Shown here: positions 38,323-45,981 of the stretch, piece by piece | Numbering within the stretch: position 1 is the stretch's first letter | Layout: every line of letters starts with the position of its first letter | Assembly (NCBI GenBank): GCA_902553005.1 | Contig: CACDIK010000008.1 | Location: 1 to 45,981 of the forward strand | Direction of reading: 5' to 3' | Length of the DNA: 45,981 nucleotides | Source of the DNA: an uncultured Alphaproteobacteria bacterium | Lineage (GTDB): Bacteria > Pseudomonadota > Alphaproteobacteria > HIMB59 > GCA-002718135 | Translations under genes and position numbers: made by a program | The notes under the pieces: generated by a model | Seen by the model: only the letters and a program-made list of their open reading frames with translations | Database searches by the model: none | Told to the model about the DNA's origin: nothing

Positions 38323-39199
38323 TTTTTGTTATTATATTATGCAAGTAATTATGTCCTAATTTTGCATATTCAAGAGGGTTTGCTTTTTTAGGATCCTGCT
38401 CAGCTTCAACAATTAACCATTCCTGATATTTTGCCTCATATAGTATCTTAATTAACGGATCGTAATCAATACATCCATCACCTGGAACAGTGAAAACACC
38501 ATCTAAAAAAGATTTTCTAAAACTTAAGTCATCTTTAATAGATTTTAAAAAAACATCTTTTCTAATATCTTTACAATGAATATGGTTAATTCGAGAAATA
38601 TAATTTTTTAAAACTCTTTCGTAATTTGCTTCAGCAAACATTAAGTGTCCAGTATCGTAAAGTAAAAATGTATTTTGATTTGTCATATCCATAAATCGAT
38701 CTACATCTTCCTCAGATTGTATAATAGTTCCCATATGCTCGTGATACGACATTGGCATTCCTTCATCCATCAGCATATTTGATAATTCATTAATTTTTTT
38801 GCTATAGCTATCCCATTCATCTTTTTCAAGTATTGGTCTTTTACTAAGAGATTTCGATTGATCGCCTTGGATTGATCCAGATACATCAGCAAATACAAAA
38901 ACATCTGCATTTATTAATTTTAATAAATTTAAATGATCTTGGAGTGCTATCCATTCTTCTTTTACACTTCTTTCTCTAAGCATTGCGCCATACCAACCAC
39001 CTGGCATTTTTAAATTAAATTTTTCTAAAAGATATTTTGTTATCCCAGGGTTTCTTGGAAATTTTCCACCTAATTCAATACCTGTAAACCCAGATGTGCT
39101 CGCATCCTCTAAACATTTTTCAATAGGTGTATCACCTCCAAGCTCTGGCATATCATCATTGCTCCAGGCAATAGGCGCGATACCAAGTTTAATTTTCAT
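38306..39199 (-). CDS. iolE: Myo-inosose-2 dehydratase-like TIM-barrel protein
   Basis: KLGIAPIAWSNDDMPELGGDTPIEKCLEDASTSGFTGIELGGKFPRNP, YHEHMGTIIQSEEDVDRFM, HCKDIRKDV, GVFTVPGDGCIDY. Confidence 0.87.
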   Translation of the reverse strand: MKIKLGIAPIAWSNDDMPELGGDTPIEKCLEDASTSGFTGIELGGKFPRNPGITKYLLEKFNLKMPGGWYGAMLRERSVKEEWIALQDHLNLLKLINADVFVFADVSGSIQGDQSKSLSKRPILEKDEWDSYSKKINELSNMLMDEGMPMSYHEHMGTIIQSEEDVDRFMDMTNQNTFLLYDTGHLMFAEANYERVLKNYISRINHIHCKDIRKDVFLKSIKDDLSFRKSFLDGVFTVPGDGCIDYDPLIKILYEAKYQEWLIVEAEQDPKKANPLEYAKLGHNYLHNIITKNGYSL

Positions 39200-39242
39200 G
39201 AAGTTTTACATATTTCATGATAGATGAAAAATAAAGATAAAT

Positions 39243-40064
39243 ATGAACATATTATTAGTTGATGGAAATGAAAAAGAAGCTTCTGATCGATATACAAAAT
39301 TGGGTATGGATACTCAATTTCAAGTGTATGAAAAAATTTTAAAAAAATATTCAAATTCAAAAATAAATGTAACTATTATTCACCCTGCTATTGATGATAA
39401 TTATCTTCCTTTAGGCATAAGCCTCGATGATTTCGAAGCAGTTGCTTGGACAGGTAGTTTGCTTAATATATATAATATGACTAAATCCATCACCAATCAA
39501 ATAGAGTTAGCTAAAGAATTATTTAAAAGAAAAAATAAAATTTTTGGAAGTTGTTGGGGACTTCAGGTTTTAGTAACTGCCGCAGGAGGTAAAGTAAGAA
39601 AAAATCCAAATGGCCTTGAAGCAGTTTTAGCTAAAAATATTACATTAAATCAAGATGGTGAAATTCATCCCATGTATAAAAACAAAAAAAAATCATTTAA
39701 TGCACTTTGTTGGCATTATGATGAAGCAGAAAAGCTTCCAAAAGAAACCAAAGTTTTAGCTTCAAATAAGATCAGTAAATTTCAATCTATTAGCTTTGAA
39801 GTAAATCAATCAAGTGTTTGGGCAGTGCAATACCATCCAGAATTTAATTCAAAATGGATGGCCGGACTTATGGAAATGAGAAAAGATATTTTGATGGAAC
39901 AAAAAGTATATGAAAATTTATCAGAATTTGAAAACGAAAAAATGATTTTACAAAACCCTGATAATCTTGAGAAAAAAGAATTACATATATATGATGATGT
40001 GGTTGATGAAGAAATCCATTCTTTAGAACTTTCAAATTGGTTAAATCTTAATAAAAATTATTGA
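39243..40064 (+). CDS. Type 1 glutamine amidotransferase
   Basis: KIFGSCWGLQVLVTAAGG (Cys nucleophile), VWAVQYHPEFNSKWMAGLM (His). Confidence 0.88.
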   Translation: MNILLVDGNEKEASDRYTKLGMDTQFQVYEKILKKYSNSKINVTIIHPAIDDNYLPLGISLDDFEAVAWTGSLLNIYNMTKSITNQIELAKELFKRKNKIFGSCWGLQVLVTAAGGKVRKNPNGLEAVLAKNITLNQDGEIHPMYKNKKKSFNALCWHYDEAEKLPKETKVLASNKISKFQSISFEVNQSSVWAVQYHPEFNSKWMAGLMEMRKDILMEQKVYENLSEFENEKMILQNPDNLEKKELHIYDDVVDEEIHSLELSNWLNLNKNY

Positions 40065-41529
40065 CTACATTTATAATTGATTTCCACTTACTAATACTAG
40101 AAGTTGAAATGGATTTGTTAATATTTGCTTTAACTGTTTTATCTTTTTTCCAAAGTTTACTTATTTGGCTTGTATTTTTTAAATATCCAGACTGAATTGC
40201 TGCAAGATATGCTGCACCAAGTGAAGTAGTCTCAACATTACTTGGTCTAATAATTTTAATTTGAGAAATGTTTGCTAAACTTTGGAGAAAGCTATTATTT
40301 TTAACCATACCTCCATCAACTCTTATTTCACTAATCTTTGTCTTAGAATCTTTTTCCATACACTCAATTAATTCATAAGTTTGAAAAGATAGGCTGTCCA
40401 AAGTTGCTTTGATGATATCTTCTTTAGACGTATTTCTAGTGATGCCAAAAAATGTTCCTCTTGCATTAGGGTTCCAATATGGGGCGCCAAGTCCAGTTAA
40501 GGCTGGGACAAAAAATAAACTTTCATCTTTATTAGCTTTTTTATACAATTTATCAGTTTCACTAGAATCTTTTATAAATTTTAAATTATCGCGAAGCCAT
40601 TGTATGGCAGAGCCTGCTACAAAAATACTTCCTTCATAGCAAAACATTTTTTTACCATTTATTTTAAAAGCAACAGTTGTTAGTAATCTATTTTTAGATA
40701 ATTTAAATTTTTCTCCAATATTCATAAGAAGAAAACAGCCTGTACCATATGTACTTTTTGATTGCCCTTTTTTAAAACATGCTTGACCAATTGTTGCTGA
40801 CTGTTGATCTCCAGCCATGCCTCCAATTGGTATTGAATCACCAAATAATTTAGTAGAGCCAAAATCATAAGCATTTTCAACTACAGTTGGTAAGATCTTT
40901 ATTGGAATATTAAATATTTTTAAAATTTTGTCAGACCACAGCTCTTTTTGAGAATCAAAAATCATGGTTCTTGAGGCATTTGATATATCTGTTAGGTGAG
41001 ATTTTCCCTTTGTTAATTTCCATAATAGCCAGGTGTCTATTGTTCCAAAAAGTAAATTATTATTTTTTAAATTCTTATTTACTTTCTTAACATTATCAAT
41101 AATCCATTTAATTTTAGTAGCTGAAAAATATGGATCAAGCTCTAGACCAGTTATTTTTTGAATTTTTTTATCAATCCCTTTTCTTTTTAAATTTTCACAA
41201 AGATTAGCTGTTCTTCTATCTTGCCAGACTATTGCTCTGTAAACTGGTTTCCCAGTTTTCTTATTCCACAAAACTGTTGTTTCTCTTTGATTGGTAATTC
41301 CAATTGAAATTATATTTTTTGAATTTAACTTATTTTTTCTTAATATTTTTGAAATTAAATTTCTAACATCATCCCAAATTTCTGATGCATTATGTTCTAC
41401 CCATCCTTCATTGGGAAAATATTGTTTAAATTCTTTTTGGACAATATCGAATATTTCAAATTTTTTATTATACAGTACAATTCTTGAACTTGTTGTTCCT
41501 TGATCTATTACCAAAAAATATTTTTTCAT
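40048..41529 (-). CDS. glpK: Glycerol kinase
   Basis: FLVIDQGTTSSRIVLYNK, GITNQRETTVLWNKKTGKPVYRAIVWQDRRT, GMAGDQQSATIGQACF, STYGTGCFLLMN, VDGGMVKNNSFLQ. Confidence 0.96.
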   Translation of the reverse strand: MKKYFLVIDQGTTSSRIVLYNKKFEIFDIVQKEFKQYFPNEGWVEHNASEIWDDVRNLISKILRKNKLNSKNIISIGITNQRETTVLWNKKTGKPVYRAIVWQDRRTANLCENLKRKGIDKKIQKITGLELDPYFSATKIKWIIDNVKKVNKNLKNNNLLFGTIDTWLLWKLTKGKSHLTDISNASRTMIFDSQKELWSDKILKIFNIPIKILPTVVENAYDFGSTKLFGDSIPIGGMAGDQQSATIGQACFKKGQSKSTYGTGCFLLMNIGEKFKLSKNRLLTTVAFKINGKKMFCYEGSIFVAGSAIQWLRDNLKFIKDSSETDKLYKKANKDESLFFVPALTGLGAPYWNPNARGTFFGITRNTSKEDIIKATLDSLSFQTYELIECMEKDSKTKISEIRVDGGMVKNNSFLQSLANISQIKIIRPSNVETTSLGAAYLAAIQSGYLKNTSQISKLWKKDKTVKANINKSISTSSISKWKSIINVVNNFY

Positions 41530-41532
41530 AAA

Positions 41533-43467
41533 TTAGACGTCTAAATTTTTAATGAAGTTAGCATTATTTTGAATAAATTTAAAACGTAACTCTGCTTGTT
41601 TTCCCATTAAGGTTTCGAATAAACTTTCGGTATTCTTCATATCTTTCTTAGCTTTTTCAGAGTTAATTAATATTAGATTTCTTTTGCTTTGATCCATTGT
41701 AGTCTCTTTCAATTGATCCGCTGGCATTTCACCCAAACCTTTAAATCTTGTAATGTTATAATTGTCAGACTTAAATTCTTTTTCAATTAATTTATCTTTT
41801 TCTTTTTCATCATATGCGTAAAAAGATTTATTTTTGTTATAAATTTTAAATAAAGGAGGCATTGCTAGATATAGTTTATTTTCATCAATTAAACTTTTCA
41901 TATATTTATAAAAAAAAGTAATAAGCAGAGTTGCAATATGTGAACCATCTACGTCCGCATCAGTCATTAAAATTATTTTCTCATATCGAAGTTTTGAAAT
42001 TTCAAAGTTTTTTCCAATACCACAACCTAAAGATTGAATAAGATTTTGTATTTCATTGTTATCTGCAATTTTAGATAGCCCAACATTATAAACATTTAAT
42101 ATTTTCCCCCTTAAAGGAAGTATTGCTTGAAATTCTCTATTTCTTGCTTGCTTAGCAGAACCTCCAGCACTGTCGCCTTCCACAATAAATATTTCAGAAT
42201 CTTTTATTGATTTACTCGAACAATCTACTAATTTACCTGGAAGACGATTTCTTTCTTTAATACTTTTTCTATCTAACTCTTTAATTTTTGATAAATCAGT
42301 TCTTTGCAGAGCTCTTTCAATTAAATTATCTAAAAGTATTTTTGAATTTTTCTTATTAGCATTTAACCATAATAAAAATTCTTGTTGTGTTTTTGTTTCA
42401 ATTTCTTTTTGTAAATTTGGCATTATTATTCTCTTTTTAGTTTGACCTTCAAAACTTGGATCATTTATAAAGATTGAAATAATAACGTTAGAGTAATCAA
42501 AAATATCACTGTGATTGATATTACTGATTTTTGAGAATTGATTTTTTTGGCCATAAATTTTTATAGCTTTTAGAATTCCATTACGAATACCATTTTCATG
42601 AGAGCCACCATCTGGTGTTTCAATAGTATTACAATATGACATTAAACTTGAATTTTCATTTGTATTAAATGAAATTAATGTTTCAAAATTTTCATTATCT
42701 TTAATTTTTGATTTTAATAAAAAATTTTTTTCAAATAATTTAGAGTTGTTTGCGTATTCTAATTGAAAATAATCCTCAATTCCTTTTTTATAAAAAAAAC
42801 TTTTTTTGTTAGGGGTTTTATCTTTTATTAATTCTTTATCAATTTCAAAGTTGATAGTCGTGCCTCCAACTAATACTGATTTCATATTTATAAAATTATA
42901 TAATTTTTTTGGAACAAATTGTGTTTCTTCAAATATGCTTTCATCTGGGATAAAAGAAATTTCTGTGCCTTTTAATTTTTTGCTACATTTTTCAATTTTT
43001 ATTTTTGTCTTAACTTTCCCTTTCGAATAATCTTGTTGATATACTTTTCCATCTTTGAAAACTTGAACTTTTAATAAAGAGCTTAATGCATTTACAACAG
43101 AAATCCCAACTCCGTGTAATCCACCAGAGGTTTTGTAGGCATTGCTGTTAAATTTACCACCTGCGTGAAGTGTAGTTAAAACTACTTCAAGTGCTCTTTT
43201 ATTTTTATATTTTGGATGAAAATCAATAGGAATACCTCTTCCATTATCTTTTATTTTTATTGAACCATCTTTTTTATATTGAAAACTTATATCGGTTGCA
43301 TGACCTGCTAAAACTTCATCTATACTATTATCTAGTACCTCATTAACTAAATGATGAAGACCATCTTGGTTTGTGCTTCCAATATACATTCCTGGTCTTT
43401 TTCGAACAGGCTCAAGACCCTCAAGTACTTCAATATCTTTGGCATTATAAGTAGATTTTTTAGCCAC
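41533..43467 (-). CDS. parE: DNA topoisomerase IV subunit B
   Basis: EVLEGLEPVRKRPGMYIGST, ALEVVLTTLHAGGKFNSNAYKTSGGLHGVG, EGDSAGGSAKQARNREFQAILPLRGKILNV; about 640 aa fits ParE rather than a longer GyrB. Confidence 0.88.
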   Translation of the reverse strand: MAKKSTYNAKDIEVLEGLEPVRKRPGMYIGSTNQDGLHHLVNEVLDNSIDEVLAGHATDISFQYKKDGSIKIKDNGRGIPIDFHPKYKNKRALEVVLTTLHAGGKFNSNAYKTSGGLHGVGISVVNALSSLLKVQVFKDGKVYQQDYSKGKVKTKIKIEKCSKKLKGTEISFIPDESIFEETQFVPKKLYNFINMKSVLVGGTTINFEIDKELIKDKTPNKKSFFYKKGIEDYFQLEYANNSKLFEKNFLLKSKIKDNENFETLISFNTNENSSLMSYCNTIETPDGGSHENGIRNGILKAIKIYGQKNQFSKISNINHSDIFDYSNVIISIFINDPSFEGQTKKRIIMPNLQKEIETKTQQEFLLWLNANKKNSKILLDNLIERALQRTDLSKIKELDRKSIKERNRLPGKLVDCSSKSIKDSEIFIVEGDSAGGSAKQARNREFQAILPLRGKILNVYNVGLSKIADNNEIQNLIQSLGCGIGKNFEISKLRYEKIILMTDADVDGSHIATLLITFFYKYMKSLIDENKLYLAMPPLFKIYNKNKSFYAYDEKEKDKLIEKEFKSDNYNITRFKGLGEMPADQLKETTMDQSKRNLILINSEKAKKDMKNTESLFETLMGKQAELRFKFIQNNANFIKNLDV

Positions 43468-43501
43468 AAATATTTCTTATCAAAAGTGTTGTTTTAAAAA
43501 C

Positions 43502-43533
43502 ATAAAAAAACCGCCCTAAGGCGGTTTTTTTTA
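43502..43533. terminator. Intrinsic terminator between glnA and parE
   Basis: AAAAAAACCGCCCTAAGGCGGTTTTTTTT: CCGCC/GGCGG stem with A/T tracts on both sides. Confidence 0.85.
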
Positions 43534-43550
43534 TAGAGACAAGTATAATT

Positions 43551-44981
43551 CTACACGTCGTAGTATAGTTTAAACTCGTGTGGATGAGGTCTAATATTAA
43601 TAGGGTCAACCTCACTATCTTTTTTATAGCTAATATAAGTTTCAATTACATCTTTGGTGAATACATCACCCTCTAATAAAAATGCATGATCTTTTTCAAG
43701 AGCTTCAAGAGATTCAGCTAAAGATCCAGGCGTAGACTGAATTTTAGACAAAACTTCATCGCTAGCAGCATAGAGATTTATATCTGTTGGATCACCAGGA
43801 TTAATTTTATTTTTAATTCCATCTAACCCTGCCATTAACATTGCTGAGAATGCTAAGTATGGATTTGCACTTGGATCTGGACATCTAAATTCCATTCTTT
43901 TTGCTTTAGGGCTTTGAGAATAAGCAGGAATTCTTACAGATGCAGTTCTATTTCTTTGAGAGTAAACAATGTTCACTGGAGCTTCAAAGCCTGGTACTAG
44001 TCTTTTATAAGAGTTAGTAGTTGGAGCACAAAAAGCTAATAGAGCAGGAGCATGTTTAAGTATTCCTCCAATATAATTTAGAGCTAAATCACTTAGGTTA
44101 GCATAGTTACCTTCTTTGTACATAAGTGTATCGCCATCTTTCCAAACACTTTGATGAACGTGCATACCTGAACCATTATCTTCAAATAAAGGTTTAGGCA
44201 TAAATGTAGCAGTCATTCCATGTTGTCTAGCGACATTTTTTACTACATACTTATATTTCATCATATCATCAGCCATCTTCAAGAGTGGTGAAAATTCTAA
44301 ATCAATTTCACATTGTCCACCTGTTGCAACTTCATGGTGATGTGCTTCAACAGTAAGACCAATGTCTTGCATTGTCATCACCATTTCAGTTCTTACATCC
44401 TGAAGTGTATCTACTGGAGGTAGAGGAAAGTAACCTTCTTTATGTCTTGGTTTATGACCTAAGTTTGGATTTTCGTCAGCTCCACTATTCCAAGTACCTT
44501 CAACTGAGTCCACTTCATGGAATGCAAAATTTGATCCTGAATCAAATTGAACATTGTTAAATACAAAAAACTCTGCTTCTGGTCCAAAAAATGCTGTGTC
44601 GCCGATACCTGATGATTTCAAATAGGCTTCAGCTTTTTTAGCAATATTTCTTGGGTCGCGACTATAATCAACCAAAGTTACAGGATCCTTAATATTACAA
44701 TGTAGAGCTAATGTTTTTTCTGAAAAAAATGGATCAATGTATGCAGTCGTTGCATCTGGCAAAACAATCATATCACTGTCTTGAATTTCTTGGAAACCTC
44801 TTACTGAAGATCCATCAAAACCAAGTCCATCAGAAAATATATCTTCGTCTAAAAATTTAATTGGTATAGTAAAATGTTGAGTTGTTCCTGGTATATCAGT
44901 AAAGCGCATATCAACCATCTTAATGTCCATATCTTTAATTTCAGACATTAAATCTTTTGGAGTCGAGCTTTTTAATTTCAT
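43551..44981 (-). CDS. glnA: Glutamine synthetase type I
   Basis: [101 protein letters not shown]. Confidence 0.97.
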   Translation of the reverse strand: MKLKSSTPKDLMSEIKDMDIKMVDMRFTDIPGTTQHFTIPIKFLDEDIFSDGLGFDGSSVRGFQEIQDSDMIVLPDATTAYIDPFFSEKTLALHCNIKDPVTLVDYSRDPRNIAKKAEAYLKSSGIGDTAFFGPEAEFFVFNNVQFDSGSNFAFHEVDSVEGTWNSGADENPNLGHKPRHKEGYFPLPPVDTLQDVRTEMVMTMQDIGLTVEAHHHEVATGGQCEIDLEFSPLLKMADDMMKYKYVVKNVARQHGMTATFMPKPLFEDNGSGMHVHQSVWKDGDTLMYKEGNYANLSDLALNYIGGILKHAPALLAFCAPTTNSYKRLVPGFEAPVNIVYSQRNRTASVRIPAYSQSPKAKRMEFRCPDPSANPYLAFSAMLMAGLDGIKNKINPGDPTDINLYAASDEVLSKIQSTPGSLAESLEALEKDHAFLLEGDVFTKDVIETYISYKKDSEVDPINIRPHPHEFKLYYDV

Positions 44982-45005
44982 ATCTATCTCCTTACTTCAA
45001 CAAAA

Positions 45006-45028
45006 GGGTATGCCATCCAGCCTTACCC
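45006..45028 (-). promoter_or_regulatory. Putative expression-platform hairpin of the glnA leader
   Basis: On the minus strand GGGTA-AGGCTGGATGGCA-TACCC followed by TTTTGTT, between the proximal aptamer and the AAGGAG/ATG of glnA. Confidence 0.45.
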
Positions 45029-45068
45029 GGTTAAATCATGCTCTAGTTATGAAATCTGCTTTTGATGC

Positions 45069-45121
45069 GCGTTCCTTCAGCTTTTAGCTTACTTCCGACC
45101 TACAACAATAGGTTGAACGAT
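45069..45121 (-). promoter_or_regulatory. Glutamine riboswitch-like aptamer (glnA RNA), glnA-proximal copy
   Basis: ATCGTTCAACCTATTGTTGTAGGTCGGAAGTAAGCTAAAAGCTGAAGGAACGC: CGTTC/GAACG P1, ACCTA/TAGGT, AGCT/AGCT, conserved CGGAAGTA and GAAGGAACGC. Confidence 0.88.
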
Positions 45122-45136
45122 TTATAACTTTTGCAT

Positions 45137-45186
45137 GCGTTCCTTCGGCACAATGCCTACTTCCGACTCTAAAAGAGTTGAACGAT
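45137..45186 (-). promoter_or_regulatory. Glutamine riboswitch-like aptamer (glnA RNA), distal tandem copy
   Basis: ATCGTTCAACTCTTTTAGAGTCGGAAGTAGGCATTGTGCCGAAGGAACGC: same conserved core; stems ACTCT/AGAGT and GGCA/TGCC covary relative to the proximal copy. Confidence 0.9.
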
Positions 45187-45227
45187 TATTGTTTAATTAC
45201 TAGGTTTTATACAAAAGTAAAGAAAAA

Positions 45228-45569
45228 TTAGACAGCATCACTGTCTTTTTCACCAGTCCTTATTCTAATTACCTGCTCAATATTCGATACAAAAATCTTA
45301 CCATCGCCTATTTTTCCTGAATAAGCGCTAGTTTTTATTGATTCAATAACATCATCTACTTGATTGTCTTCAACGATTACTTCAAGTTTCATTTTTGCTA
45401 AAAATTCATCATCATATCCATCATTAGGATCAATTCCGCCAGTTGATCCTCTTTGTCTACCGAAACCTTTTACATCTACTAATGTCATCCCTGATATTCC
45501 AAGTTCATGTAAAGCGTCTTTAACTTGAGAAAGTTTAAATGGTTTAATGATTGCTTCTATTTTTTTCAT
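45228..45569 (-). CDS. glnB: P-II family nitrogen regulatory protein
   Basis: MKKIEAIIKPFKLSQVKDALHELGISGMTLVDVKGFGRQRG..., SGKIGDGKIFVSNIEQVIRIRTGEKDSDAV. Confidence 0.94.
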   Translation of the reverse strand: MKKIEAIIKPFKLSQVKDALHELGISGMTLVDVKGFGRQRGSTGGIDPNDGYDDEFLAKMKLEVIVEDNQVDDVIESIKTSAYSGKIGDGKIFVSNIEQVIRIRTGEKDSDAV

Positions 45570-45981
45570 ATCGTTGATAACCTATTCATTGCTTCTTTAA
45601 TGTTTTCTAGAGAATTAGCAAAACTTATTCTAACAAATTCTCCAGCATTATCTCCAAAGCTTGAGCCTGGAACTAATGCAACACCTTTCTCTTCAAGTGC
45701 GATTTCTGAAAATTTATTTCCGCTCAATCCAGTTTTTGAAATATTGGGAAATGCATAAAAAGCACCACCTGGTTCAAAACAAGAAATTTTTTCTAATTTA
45801 TTCAATTCATTAAAAACGTAGTCTTTTCTTTTTTGAAATTCACTAACAATTTTTGTTATTTCTTTTTGAGAACCTTTTATTGCTTCTAATCCTGCATATT
45901 GCGAAATTGAGGTAGCGCAGGAATTGTAATTGACACATATTTTATTAGCATGTTCAATTAAATTTTCTGGCCATATACTCC
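45566..45981 (-). CDS. Class I/II (aspartate-type) aminotransferase, C-terminal part; runs off window end
   Basis: EPGGAFYAFPNISKTGLSGNKFSEIALEEKGVALVPGSSFGDNAGEFVRISFANS. The frame stays open upstream to 45981 (WPENLIEHANKICVNYNSCATSISQYAGLEAIKGSQ). Confidence 0.88.
   Translation of the reverse strand, partial: SIWPENLIEHANKICVNYNSCATSISQYAGLEAIKGSQKEITKIVSEFQKRKDYVFNELNKLEKISCFEPGGAFYAFPNISKTGLSGNKFSEIALEEKGVALVPGSSFGDNAGEFVRISFANSLENIKEAMNRLSTI

Noticed and set aside
41533-43467. Annotating the topoisomerase gene as gyrB
   Set aside because: The length (about 644 aa), absence of the longer GyrB insert and C-terminal pattern favour parE; a tree would settle this.
1-45981. CRISPR arrays, transposases, restriction-modification or classical defence systems
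   Set aside because: No regularly spaced repeats, Cas, transposase, integrase or R-M motifs were found in the ORF track or in intergenic reading.

Overview
AT-rich (visibly low-GC), gene-dense bacterial chromosome segment. It resembles a streamlined marine alphaproteobacterium, but that taxonomy is inferred from gene content and composition only. Most of the window is housekeeping or metabolic: ugd, phosphomannomutase, DD-carboxypeptidase, clpS-clpA, pdxJ, two GSTs, Uup-like ABC-F, murA, hisG-hisD, infA-yacG, glpK, parE, glnA and glnB, plus tRNA-Thr(GGT) and tRNA-Phe(GAA). One accessory-looking catabolic locus (about 19.6-27.9 kb) combines an HpcH/HpaI aldolase, a carbohydrate ABC importer without an ATPase, a two-part ADP-ribosylglycohydrolase-family protein, an aldo/keto reductase and an MFS transporter. 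The most interesting signals are: (1) two tandem glutamine-riboswitch-like (glnA RNA) aptamers between glnB and glnA, whose stems covary between copies, next to a PII protein with a non-canonical T-loop; (2) the ADP-ribosylglycohydrolase sugar-importer locus; (3) a three-hairpin candidate ncRNA beside mntR, and two abutting MntR-like operators touching the start codon of a predicted 10-TM metal transporter; (4) interleaved inverted repeats downstream of tRNA-Phe; (5) a possible dual-start secreted/cytosolic cyclophilin. No CRISPR array, transposase or prophage genes were seen.
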